The position numbers and the translations under genes are program-made. Shown here one piece after another: positions 23,616-30,789 of a DNA stretch of 64,000 nt (positions are counted from its first letter, which is position 1; each line of letters starts with the position of its first letter). The stretch covers positions 1 through 64,000 of the forward strand of contig NZ_NFKI01000014.1 in the NCBI RefSeq assembly GCF_002160305.1, read 5' to 3'. This stretch comes from Pseudoflavonifractor sp. An184. GTDB taxonomy: Bacteria > Bacillota > Clostridia > Oscillospirales > Oscillospiraceae. The notes beneath the pieces were generated by a model. It did no database searches. It was not told where the DNA came from and saw only the letters and a program-made list of their open reading frames with translations.

Positions 23616-25232
23616 TCAGGCGGAGACCGGAGCGGGGGCGGCGGAGGACTGGGCGATGACCAGGGTGTCCCCCGCCTGGAGGATGGTGGAGCCGCCGGGG
23701 ATGATGGTCTCGTTTCCGCGCTTGATCATGACGATGAGGGTGTCGCTCCGGGTGGGGATCTGCCGCAGGGAACGGCCCACCCACTTGTGGCCCTTTTCCA
23801 CCACGATCTCCTGGAGGAACAGGTTTTCCCGGTCCTCAAAGGCCCGGGCGGCCAGCACCAGCAGGTCGCCGGGCAGCAGCACCGTGCTGCCGTTGGGGAC
23901 GATGGTCTCCTCCCTCCGGGCGATCATAACCACCAGCAGGTCGGAGGGGAGGGGGAGCTCCTTCAGGGTCTTGCCGTTCCAGGGATGATTTTTGTCCAGG
24001 TGGATTTTGATGAAGTCGATGTCGCTCTCCTCCTGGTAGTCGTTGAAGGTCTTGCTTACGTCGGCGGTGTGGTCGATCATGTGCAGCTTGGCGGAGACGC
24101 GGGGGAGCAGGCTGCCCTGGAGGGAGATGGACAGCAGGACAATGCAGAACACCAGGTTGAACAGGTTGTAGCGGGTCTCCGCCCCCTGGAGGACCGCCAT
24201 AATGGCGAACACGATGGAGGCCACGCCCCGGAGCCCGGCCCAGGACACCACCCCCACCTGAGCCAGGGAGGGGCGGAAGGGCAGCATCAGGACCGAGACC
24301 ACCGCGGGCCGGGCCAGGAAGGTGAGAAACACCATGATGGCCAGGGCGGGCAGCAGCACCGAGGGCAGCTCCACCGGGGTCACCAGCAGGCCCAGCAGGA
24401 AGAAGATGAGCACCTGGGCCACGTCGGTGACCACGTCGAAGAAGTGGACCAGGTTGCGCTTCTGGGGCAGCTTGGTGCTGCCCATGTAAATGCCGCACAG
24501 GTAGGAGCTCAGATAGCCGTTGCCCCCCAGCACGGTGGGCAGGGCGTAGGAGAGGATGACCACCGCAAAGACAAAGATGGTCTGGCTCTGCTCCGAGGGG
24601 AACATCCCCCGGCGCAGGCTCCAGATGGCCAGCTTGCCCAGGAGCAGGCCGCCCAGTGCGCCGATGGCGATCTGCTGCACCAGGAGCAGGGGGATAAACA
24701 CGTCCTGTCCTCCCATGATGCCAACCGCCACGGTGGTAAGCATGTAGGAGATTGGGTCGTTGGAGCCAGACTCGATCTCCAGCAGGGAGTCGGTGTGGTA
24801 CTTCAAGGCCAGCTTCTTGGAGCGCAGGATGTTGAACACTGAGGCCGCGTCGGTGGAGGAGATCACCGAGCCGATGAGAAAGCTCTCCACCCAGGGCAGC
24901 CCCAGGACCAGGTGGGCAAAGGCGGCCACCGCTCCGGCGGTCCCGGCCACTCCCAGGGTGGACAGCACCACCGACTGGACCACCACCGGCCGGGCGGCGT
25001 TCAGGTTGGTGCCGAAGCCGCCGTAGAACATAATGAAAATCAGGCTGGCCGAGCAGATCACGTTGGCGGCGTCATAGTCGTCAAAGGGAATTCGGAGCAG
25101 GCCGTTTTCTCCAAAGCACATCCCAAGGGCGATAAAGATCAGCAGGGACGGGACGGCCAGACGGTCCAGATACCGCCCCATCAGCGTACACAGCAAGATC
25201 ACACAGCCCATCAACAGCAGAGCTTCATTCAT
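23616..25232 (-). CDS. K+/H+ antiporter with RCK_C domains (CvrA/NhaP2 type)
   Basis: 538 residues. Residues about 1-390 are a CPA1-type exchanger with about twelve helices, including the ion-site pattern SSTDAASVFNIL and ESGSNDP. Residues about 400-535 hold two RCK_C (TrkA-C) type ligand-binding domains, each with the (N/P)xGxTxLxxGDxL(V/L)(L/I)A pattern: PNGSTVLLPGDLLVLA and PGGSTILQAGDTLVIA. Such domains in CpaA-type antiporters bind c-di-AMP. A DarA-type c-di-AMP receptor lies next door, supporting a role in potassium and turgor control. It has its own terminator. Confidence 0.94.
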   Translation of the reverse strand: MNEALLLMGCVILLCTLMGRYLDRLAVPSLLIFIALGMCFGENGLLRIPFDDYDAANVICSASLIFIMFYGGFGTNLNAARPVVVQSVVLSTLGVAGTAGAVAAFAHLVLGLPWVESFLIGSVISSTDAASVFNILRSKKLALKYHTDSLLEIESGSNDPISYMLTTVAVGIMGGQDVFIPLLLVQQIAIGALGGLLLGKLAIWSLRRGMFPSEQSQTIFVFAVVILSYALPTVLGGNGYLSSYLCGIYMGSTKLPQKRNLVHFFDVVTDVAQVLIFFLLGLLVTPVELPSVLLPALAIMVFLTFLARPAVVSVLMLPFRPSLAQVGVVSWAGLRGVASIVFAIMAVLQGAETRYNLFNLVFCIVLLSISLQGSLLPRVSAKLHMIDHTADVSKTFNDYQEESDIDFIKIHLDKNHPWNGKTLKELPLPSDLLVVMIARREETIVPNGSTVLLPGDLLVLAARAFEDRENLFLQEIVVEKGHKWVGRSLRQIPTRSDTLIVMIKRGNETIIPGGSTILQAGDTLVIAQSSAAPAPVSA

Positions 25233-25406
25233 AGATCAGTCCTCCTTTGCACCGGTCAGCCGCAGCTATTTTATAGCTTAGAGCTTATTATAAATATAAC
25301 TATATGCTTATTATAGCACAAAAGATGCTGATTTCCTACTGATTTTTCAAAATTACCCTGTAAAATTTTGCGGAGCCTTCGAAAAAATGAAAAAGCCCGC
25401 GGGAAC

Positions 25407-25439
25407 AAAAAATTCCGGAGGCGCGCAGCGCCTCCGGAA
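25407..25439 (-). terminator. Terminator of the DarA-like gene
   Basis: On the minus strand TTCCGGAGGCG pairs with CGCCTCCGGAA, followed by TTTTTT. The gap down to the antiporter start (25233-25406) holds AT-rich promoter-like sequence, with GCTTATTATA occurring twice, and no gene. Confidence 0.88.
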
Positions 25440-25458
25440 GGGGAGAGAATCTATGGAA

Positions 25459-25818
25459 TCAGAACTTCTCCAGCCGCTCCAGATCCAGGACGAACACGGT
25501 CACGCCGCCGAACTCCATATTCATGGGGATGGAGGGCATGGCCGCGGCGTACTGGCCGGCGGCGGGCATGGACACGCTGGAGTAGACGGTCTGCTTCCGC
25601 TTGCCCGCGCACCGCTTCAAAATGTCCATGGCCTGGGGAAGGCGGGACTCCTCCACGCCCAGCATGATGGTGATGTTCTTCTTCTTCCAAAAGCCGCCGG
25701 TGGAGCTGAGCATGGTGACGAAAAATCCGTTCTGGTTCAGTTCGCTCACCGTGGCGTCATAGTCATCCTCCTGGACCACGGCCAGGATCAATTTGTTGTG
25801 TACATTGGCAGCATCCAT
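25459..25818 (-). CDS. darA: DarA/PstA-type PII-like c-di-AMP receptor
   Basis: 119 residues from the ATG at 25818, preceded by AAAGGAGG; longer open frame upstream is not supported. The family pattern is clear: KLILAVVQEDD near residues 9-19, FFVTMLSSTGGFWKKKNITI and MLGVEESRL. DarA proteins (formerly YaaQ, DUF970) are trimeric PII-like sensors that bind c-di-AMP through the TGG-containing loop; partners vary. The RCK_C antiporter lies directly downstream on the same strand, which suggests a c-di-AMP/potassium neighbourhood. Confidence 0.93.
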   Translation of the reverse strand: MDAANVHNKLILAVVQEDDYDATVSELNQNGFFVTMLSSTGGFWKKKNITIMLGVEESRLPQAMDILKRCAGKRKQTVYSSVSMPAAGQYAAAMPSIPMNMEFGGVTVFVLDLERLEKF

Positions 25819-25945
25819 ATGCGCCGGCCTCCTTTGAACAGAACATCCGATGGGAGCCGCTCCGAAGGAGGGGCGCGGCTCTCTCGGTCTGTCTCTATCA
25901 TACACGATTTTCCGTCAAAAAGAAAGATGAAAACGCAGAGAAATG

Positions 25946-25974
25946 CTCCCGCCCCGGGAAAAACGGGGCGGGAG
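25946..25974 (-). terminator. Terminator of the small membrane protein gene
   Basis: CTCCCGCCCCG pairs with CGGGGCGGGAG, 6 bases after the stop. Confidence 0.7.
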
Positions 25975-25979
25975 GCGGA

Positions 25980-26198
25980 TCATGTCTTCCCGGCGGGCGG
26001 CACGTCGTCTCCGGGATTTTGGCTCTGGGTGCCGAAATAGAAGGCGATGACGATGGAGAAAATGGTGATAAAATCCCGGGCGCTCACCTGGCCGGTGACC
26101 GCCAGAAAGACAAACAGGCCGGTGAGGGCCAGAGTGACGATGCTCTTGATGCACAGGAGGTTATAGATCCTCCGCCGGATCAGCGGGTCCATATTCAT
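25980..26198 (-). CDS. Small membrane protein, two helices
   Basis: 72 residues starting MNMDPLIRRRIYNLLCIKS. Two hydrophobic stretches (about 18-38 and 44-60) are separated by GQVSARDF, with a charged tail (QNPGDDVPPAGKT). GGAAAGGAG lies just before the ATG at 26198; a second ATG follows at 26192. Size and topology resemble small holin-like or accessory membrane proteins, but I do not recognise it and there is no phage context. It has its own terminator. Confidence 0.7.
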   Translation of the reverse strand: MNMDPLIRRRIYNLLCIKSIVTLALTGLFVFLAVTGQVSARDFITIFSIVIAFYFGTQSQNPGDDVPPAGKT

Positions 26199-26253
26199 CC
26201 GCTCCTTTCCCTCCATTCTATGCGGGCGGGGGCCGGAGGGGGAAAAATTGATC

Positions 26254-26284
26254 TTGACTTGGAGCGGGGTCCAGGGTTTAGGAT
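26254..26284 (+). promoter_or_regulatory. MerR-type promoter with 19-base spacer
   Basis: TTGACT (26254-26259) and TAGGAT (26279-26284) are 19 bases apart, the overlong spacing that MerR-family activators correct. The spacer holds an imperfect dyad, ACTTGGA...TCCAGGGT. It precedes the merR-type gene, so autoregulation is likely. Confidence 0.7.
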
Positions 26285-26340
26285 AGAGCCAGAAGCGGCG
26301 CGGAGGGACGCGCGGCAGAATGGATGGAGGAGATGTGGTT

Positions 26341-26727
26341 ATGACCATCGCGGAAGTCAGCCAGAAATTTGATATTTCCGCCGACACCCTGCGCTACTAC
26401 GAGCGCATCGGCCTGATCCCGCCCGTGCCCCGGAGCAAGAGCGGTATCCGGGACTACGACGAGGAGTCCTGCGGCTGGATTGAGATGATGAAGTGCATGC
26501 GCAAGGCGGGGGTCCAGATCGAGGCCCTCATCGAGTACGTGACCCTGTTCCGCCAGGGGGACGACACGGCGGACGCCCGGAAGGCCATTTTGGTGGAGCA
26601 GCGGGACCAGCTGGTGGACCGCATGGCGGATATGCAGGCGTCCCTGGACCGGCTGAATCAGAAGATCGAGAACTATGAGCACATCCTGGAGGCCGAGCGG
26701 CGCCTGCGCAAGCCGGAGGCAGTCTGA
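26341..26727 (+). CDS. MerR family transcriptional regulator (AdhR/NmlR-like)
   Basis: 128 residues from the ATG at 26341, eight bases after GGAGGAG. The winged-helix DNA-binding part is classical: MTIAEVSQKFDISADTLRYY, then ERIGLIPPVPRSKSGIRDY. The effector half contains CMRKAGVQIEALIEYVTLF, typical of the AdhR/NmlR group, followed by a coiled-coil dimer helix. One cysteine is in CGWIEMMKCMRKAG; these regulators often sense reactive aldehydes or electrophiles. No obvious partner gene is cotranscribed, since a terminator follows, so targets beyond itself are unknown. Confidence 0.92.
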   Translation: MTIAEVSQKFDISADTLRYYERIGLIPPVPRSKSGIRDYDEESCGWIEMMKCMRKAGVQIEALIEYVTLFRQGDDTADARKAILVEQRDQLVDRMADMQASLDRLNQKIENYEHILEAERRLRKPEAV

Positions 26728-26734
26728 GCGGGAA

Positions 26735-26774
26735 AAGGGCCTGTGTTCCCAAGGGCCGGGAACACAGGCCCTTA
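26735..26774. terminator. Bidirectional terminator
   Basis: AAGGGCCTGTGTTCCC pairs with GGGAACACAGGCCCTT. It serves merR from the left and the TauE/SafE pair from the right; the stop of the latter overlaps it. Confidence 0.85.
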
Positions 26775-27137
26775 TGCTCTGGCTTTTCCAAAGAGCTCCA
26801 TGGCGCCTGCAATAATCAGGAACGCCCCAAAGCACTTGCGCAGGACCTCCACATCCAGGGCGGTGGCCGCCCAGGCGGCCAGAGCGGCCAGCGCCAGCCC
26901 CGCCCCGATGGCGGGCAGGAGCACCGGCTTGACCACGTAGCCGTTTTTTAAATGGGCGGGCAGGGCCATCAGGCCGGCGGGGAGGAAGTAGAGCAGGTTG
27001 ATGCCCTGGGCCAGGTGCTGGTCCAGCCCGGCAAAGACGGTCATATACACCAGCAGCAGGGTGCCGCCCCCCACGCCGAAGCCGGACAGCACCCCGGTGA
27101 CCGCCCCCGCCAGCAGGGGGAACAGCCACTCGCTCAT
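26772..27137 (-). CDS. Half-size TauE/SafE (TSUP) transporter protein B
   Basis: 121 residues with about four membrane helices, starting MSEWLFPLLAGAVTGVLSGF with the family glycine motif GFGVGGGTLLL. TauE/SafE proteins normally have about 250 residues made of two repeats of this unit. Here the unit is encoded alone and paired with a second half (27134-27496) through a 4-base ATGA overlap. The two probably form a heterodimer exporting sulfite, sulfonates or other organic anions. Confidence 0.88.
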   Translation of the reverse strand: MSEWLFPLLAGAVTGVLSGFGVGGGTLLLVYMTVFAGLDQHLAQGINLLYFLPAGLMALPAHLKNGYVVKPVLLPAIGAGLALAALAAWAATALDVEVLRKCFGAFLIIAGAMELFGKARA

Positions 27138-27496
27138 GGGAGGAAACACCGTACGCCCCCGTAGAGGAGCAGCAGGCCGAACAGCCGCCTCAGCCAGGGC
27201 ATGTTCATCCCCCGGAACCACTTTCCCCCCAGCCAGCCCCCTGCGGCGCCCCCGATGAGGTAGGGGAGGGCGGCCATGATGTCCAGGCCGCCCCGGAACA
27301 GGTAGATGGCCGCCGACAGCACACACAGGGGGAGGATCACCGCCACCGAGGTGGCGAAGGCCTGCCGCTGGCTCAGGCCGCACACCCGGGTGAGCAGGGG
27401 CACCAGCACCGAGCCGCCCCCGCCCCCGAAAAATCCGTTGGTCAGCCCCGCCGCCGCCCCGGACAGGGCATAGCGCAGCTTTCCGCCTTGTTCCAT
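27134..27496 (-). CDS. Half-size TauE/SafE (TSUP) transporter protein A
   Basis: 120 residues from the ATG at 27496, with about four membrane helices. LSGAAAGLTNGFFGGGGGSV is the family motif at the start of the repeat unit, followed by SQRQAFATSVAVILPLC. It is upstream partner of the half-size protein B. The pair together equals one standard TauE/SafE transporter; other small paired TSUP proteins occur in Clostridia. Confidence 0.88.
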   Translation of the reverse strand: MEQGGKLRYALSGAAAGLTNGFFGGGGGSVLVPLLTRVCGLSQRQAFATSVAVILPLCVLSAAIYLFRGGLDIMAALPYLIGGAAGGWLGGKWFRGMNMPWLRRLFGLLLLYGGVRCFLP

Positions 27497-27504
27497 ACAA
27501 AACA

Positions 27505-27533
27505 CCCCTTCCGGCCTAGTTTGCCGGAAGGGG
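27505..27533 (-). terminator. Hairpin between acetyltransferase and TauE/SafE genes
   Basis: CCCCTTCCGGC pairs with GCCGGAAGGGG. T-rich sequence follows on both strands; on the minus strand it would end the acetyltransferase transcript. Confidence 0.7.
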
Positions 27534-27574
27534 CGCATTTTTATGTATCCAAAGTGCCGGGAAACCCGGGGGCC

Positions 27575-28204
27575 CTATTGGAGCCGGTCCAGCCGCCCGG
27601 CCTGGATGGCGGGCAGATTGCGCCGGATGCGCTCCCGGGGCCAGTCCCACCAGCGCAGCTCCAGCAGAGCGGCGGTGGTCTCCGGATCGAACCGGGGGCG
27701 GATGGGTTTGGCGGGCACGCCGCCCACGATGGTGTAGGGGGGCACGTCCCGGGTGACCACCGCCCGGGCGCCGATGACAGCCCCGTCCCCGATGGTGACG
27801 CCGGACAGGATCACCGCCTCATAGCCGATCCATACGTCGTTTCCCACCGTGATGTCCCCCCGGTTGTCCCAGGCGTCGGTGACGCGGGACTTCTCCAGCC
27901 CCCACTCCTCAAAAAACAGGGGAAAGGGGTAGGTGGACAGGGAGCGCAGGGTGTGGTTGGCGCTGGTAAAGAGAAACTTTGCCCCGCAGGCGATGGAGCA
28001 GAACTTCCCGATGGTCAGCCTGTCCCCGTTGACGGGGTAGTGGTAGAGTACGTTGTTGGTCTGAAATTCCGTGGGGTCGTGGACAAAATCGTTGTACATG
28101 GTGTAATCTCCCACGGAAATATTGGGATCTGTAATCACCGGCCTCAGGTAAATGGTCTGCCGGTCCCCGGTGCGGGGATAAATTTCCTTCTCTGGAATCG
28201 CCAT
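27575..28204 (-). CDS. Xenobiotic O-acetyltransferase, Vat/CatB family
   Basis: 209 residues from the ATG at 28204 (AGGAGG upstream). Left-handed beta-helix hexapeptide fold. Family signatures are [20 protein letters not shown], then [14 protein letters not shown] containing the catalytic histidine (about residue 84), [20 protein letters not shown], and the C-terminal RWWDWP. Vat and CatB enzymes acetylate streptogramin A or chloramphenicol with acetyl-CoA; many chromosomal relatives have unknown substrates, so resistance should not be assumed. It is alone on its transcript, next to a TetR gene on the same strand. Confidence 0.92.
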   Translation of the reverse strand: MAIPEKEIYPRTGDRQTIYLRPVITDPNISVGDYTMYNDFVHDPTEFQTNNVLYHYPVNGDRLTIGKFCSIACGAKFLFTSANHTLRSLSTYPFPLFFEEWGLEKSRVTDAWDNRGDITVGNDVWIGYEAVILSGVTIGDGAVIGARAVVTRDVPPYTIVGGVPAKPIRPRFDPETTAALLELRWWDWPRERIRRNLPAIQAGRLDRLQ

Positions 28205-28298
28205 CAAAAAACCTCCTGACTGTTATTTGATCTCCGCCGCGATTCCAGTCAGGGCAATACAGCGCTTCACGCATACCACCTCTTTGGGTTTTATTGTA

Positions 28299-28877
28299 TC
28301 ACCCGCGCTCCTCCGGCGCAAGGGGGGCGGAGCGGCCCGCCTGCTGGTCCAGCAGCTCCTTCCCACGCTCTGAAAGCTGGCTGATGAGCTCCACCACCTG
28401 CTCCCGGGGGAGGTCCCGGCTGCGGATGTAGGCGTGGTAGCCCCCGTAGACCGTGTAGCTGAGAAAGATGTGCATGTCCGGATTCCGGGCATACTCCGGG
28501 TGCTGACGGAATACCAGCTGCTTGACGCTCTCCTCCACCTTCTCCACCATCCGCCCCGACCGGCTGCCGGAGAACAGGATCTGAATCCGCTCGTCCTGGG
28601 TCCAATAGCCCTGAAACAGCTCCCGGGTGAACTGGGCGGGCCGCTCAAAGACGTACTCCGGGTGGCGCAGGCCGAAGATCACCTGCTCCACCACCTGGGT
28701 CTCCAGGGCGTCGGACAGGGCGTACAGGTCCTCGTAGTGGCTGTAAAAGGTGGACTTGTGGATCTCCGCCCTCTGGCACAGCTCCTTCACCGTGATCTTC
28801 TCCAGGGGCTTCTGCCGCCGCAGGTCCAGAAAGGCCTGCCGGATGCTTCCTTCCGTTTTTTTCACACGCAGGTCCAA
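28299..28877 (-). CDS. TetR family regulator
   Basis: 192 residues from TTG at 28877, placed 7 bases after AGGAGG; no ATG has a ribosome site. The N-terminal helix-turn-helix is clear: IRQAFLDLRRQKPLEKITVK followed by CQRAEIHKSTFYSHYED. The C-terminal ligand domain resembles the TetR_C_33 / dihydroxyacetone-kinase-type regulator group of Firmicutes. It is divergent from glgB. A perfect 9-base palindrome lies 18 bases upstream of the start and is a likely operator. Confidence 0.88.
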   Translation of the reverse strand: MDLRVKKTEGSIRQAFLDLRRQKPLEKITVKELCQRAEIHKSTFYSHYEDLYALSDALETQVVEQVIFGLRHPEYVFERPAQFTRELFQGYWTQDERIQILFSGSRSGRMVEKVEESVKQLVFRQHPEYARNPDMHIFLSYTVYGGYHAYIRSRDLPREQVVELISQLSERGKELLDQQAGRSAPLAPEERG

Positions 28878-28894
28878 AATTCTGCCTCCTTCTG

Positions 28895-28918
28895 CCGACT
28901 CTTCTGCAAAAGAGTCGG
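28895..28918. promoter_or_regulatory. Palindromic operator candidate for the TetR regulator
   Basis: CCGACTCTT, 6 bases, AAGAGTCGG. It sits in the tetR leader within the tetR-glgB divergent region. The glgB side has a weak TATGGT (28971-28976). Confidence 0.6.
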
Positions 28919-29016
28919 ATAACCGACGTTTGTAGGAAATCGCCGCTGGCCAATCCGGCGGCGGGTCTGGTATGGTGAAAGCGATCCATCTCACCCTTTG
29001 ACATGGGAGGTACGCC

Positions 29017-30786
29017 ATGGAGTTCCATGCCTTTTATACCGGCGCGTCCTTTGACGCATATGAATACCTGGGGGGACACCTGACAAGAGAGGGGGCGGTG
29101 TTCCGCACCTTTGCCCCGTCGGCGGAGAAGATCTCCCTCATCGGGGCGTTCAGCGGCTGGGAGGAGCTCCCCATGGAGCGGGTCCACGACGGGAACTTCT
29201 GGGAGTGCTCCGTCCCCGGGGCCCGGGCGGGCATGCTGTACAAGTACCGCATCTACACCCGGGGCGGCCGGCGCCTGGACCACTGCGACCCCTACGGCTT
29301 CTATATGGAGCTGCGCCCCAACAGCGCCTCCATTCTGTGGGACCAGTCCGCCTACTCCTTCCGGGACCAGGGCTGGCGGAGCCGCCCCAAAAACTGGCGG
29401 GAGGGCCCCCTGAACATCTACGAGCTCCACCTGGGCTCCTGGCGGCGGAAGCCGGACGGCGGCTGGTACACCTACCGGGAGCTGGCCGAGCCGCTGATTT
29501 CTTATGTCAAGGCACTGGGGTACAACGCCCTGGAGTTCCTCCCCCTGGCCGAGCACCCCAGCGACTCCTCCTGGGGGTATCAGATCACCGGCTTTTTCAG
29601 CCCCACCTCCCGGTACGGCACCCCGGACGGCCTGAAATACCTGGTGGACCAGTGTCACCAGGCGGGGCTGGCCGTCCTGCTGGACTTTGTCCCCGCCCAC
29701 TTCGCCGTGGACGACTACGGCCTGTGGAACTACGACGGCACCGCCCTGTACCAGTACCCCAGCCCCGACGTGGGGAACAGCGCCTGGGGCAGCTGCAGCT
29801 TCATGCACTCCCGGGGGGAGGTGCGCAGCTTCCTCAACTCCGCCGCCCGCTTCTGGCTGGAGGAGTACCACTTCGACGGCCTGCGGGTGGACGCGGTGCG
29901 CAACCTCATCTACTGGAACGGGGAGCCCGCCCGGGGGGAGAATCAGGGGGGTCTCCAGTTCCTCCGGGCGATGAACCGGGGGCTGAAGGAGTGCTGCCCC
30001 CGCGCCCTGCTGGTGGCCGAGGACTCCTCCGCCTACCCCGGGGTCACCCGCCCGGCGGAGGAGGGCGGCCTGGGCTTTGACCTGAAGTGGGATCTGGGGT
30101 GGATGCACGACACCCTCTCCTACTTCCAGGCCCCGCCGGAGGAGCGGGCCTCTCAAGGGGGGAAGCTCACCTTCTCCATGGACTACTTTGCCAACGAGCG
30201 CTATCTGCTCCCCCTGTCCCACGACGAGGTGGTCCACGGCAAGGCCACCATTTTGCAGAAGATGTACGGGGACTACGAGGGGAAATTTCCCCAGGCCCGG
30301 GCCCTATACCTCTATATGTTCGCCCACCCGGGGAAGAAGCTGAACTTCATGGGCAACGAGCTGGGCCACTTCCGGGAGTGGGACGAGGGCCGGGAGCAGG
30401 ACTGGAATTTGTTGGACTACCCCCTCCATGGAGGGTTCCTGGCCTTCCACAGGGCGCTGAATCACCTGTACCTCAACGCCCCCGCCCTGTGGCGGGACGA
30501 GGGGGAGGGATTCTTCACCTGGCTCCGGCGGGGGGAGGACGGCCTGTTCGCCTTCCTGCGGGAGGGGGGCGGCCAGCGGCTGCTGGCGGCGTTCAACTTC
30601 CTGGACCGGGAGCAGGACCTCGCCCTTGCCATGAACGAAGCCGCCCGGCTCCGGCCGCTGATGGACAGCGACAGCGCCGCCTTCGGGGGCGGCGCCCAGG
30701 GGGAGCCGGAGGCCCTCAGGGCGGAGCGTGGCGGCCTCCGCATCACCCTCCCGCCCTATTCCGGGCGGCTGTACCAGGTGGAGTGA
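29017..30786 (+). CDS. glgB: 1,4-alpha-glucan branching enzyme (GH13)
   Basis: 589 residues. N-terminal CBM48-like domain (EGAVFRTFAPSAEKISLIGA, about 25-44), catalytic barrel with EFLPLAEHPSDSSWGYQITG, nucleophile Asp292 in GLRVDAVRN, acid/base Glu335 in LLVAEDSS and the His402-Asp403 pair in LSHDEV, then a beta-sandwich tail. It introduces alpha-1,6 branches into glycogen. GGGAGG lies 6 bases before the ATG. It is shorter than enteric GlgB because it lacks the extra N-terminal module. No other glg genes are close. It ends only 3 bases from the convergent GH3 gene. Confidence 0.94.
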   Translation: MEFHAFYTGASFDAYEYLGGHLTREGAVFRTFAPSAEKISLIGAFSGWEELPMERVHDGNFWECSVPGARAGMLYKYRIYTRGGRRLDHCDPYGFYMELRPNSASILWDQSAYSFRDQGWRSRPKNWREGPLNIYELHLGSWRRKPDGGWYTYRELAEPLISYVKALGYNALEFLPLAEHPSDSSWGYQITGFFSPTSRYGTPDGLKYLVDQCHQAGLAVLLDFVPAHFAVDDYGLWNYDGTALYQYPSPDVGNSAWGSCSFMHSRGEVRSFLNSAARFWLEEYHFDGLRVDAVRNLIYWNGEPARGENQGGLQFLRAMNRGLKECCPRALLVAEDSSAYPGVTRPAEEGGLGFDLKWDLGWMHDTLSYFQAPPEERASQGGKLTFSMDYFANERYLLPLSHDEVVHGKATILQKMYGDYEGKFPQARALYLYMFAHPGKKLNFMGNELGHFREWDEGREQDWNLLDYPLHGGFLAFHRALNHLYLNAPALWRDEGEGFFTWLRRGEDGLFAFLREGGGQRLLAAFNFLDREQDLALAMNEAARLRPLMDSDSAAFGGGAQGEPEALRAERGGLRITLPPYSGRLYQVE

Positions 30787-30789
30787 GAC

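Noticed and set aside
27575-28204. Acquired antibiotic-resistance gene (Vat/CatB)
   Set aside because: The family match is clear but the gene is in chromosomal context with normal composition and no mobile flanks; many such enzymes act on other substrates. Kept as an acetyltransferase of unknown substrate.
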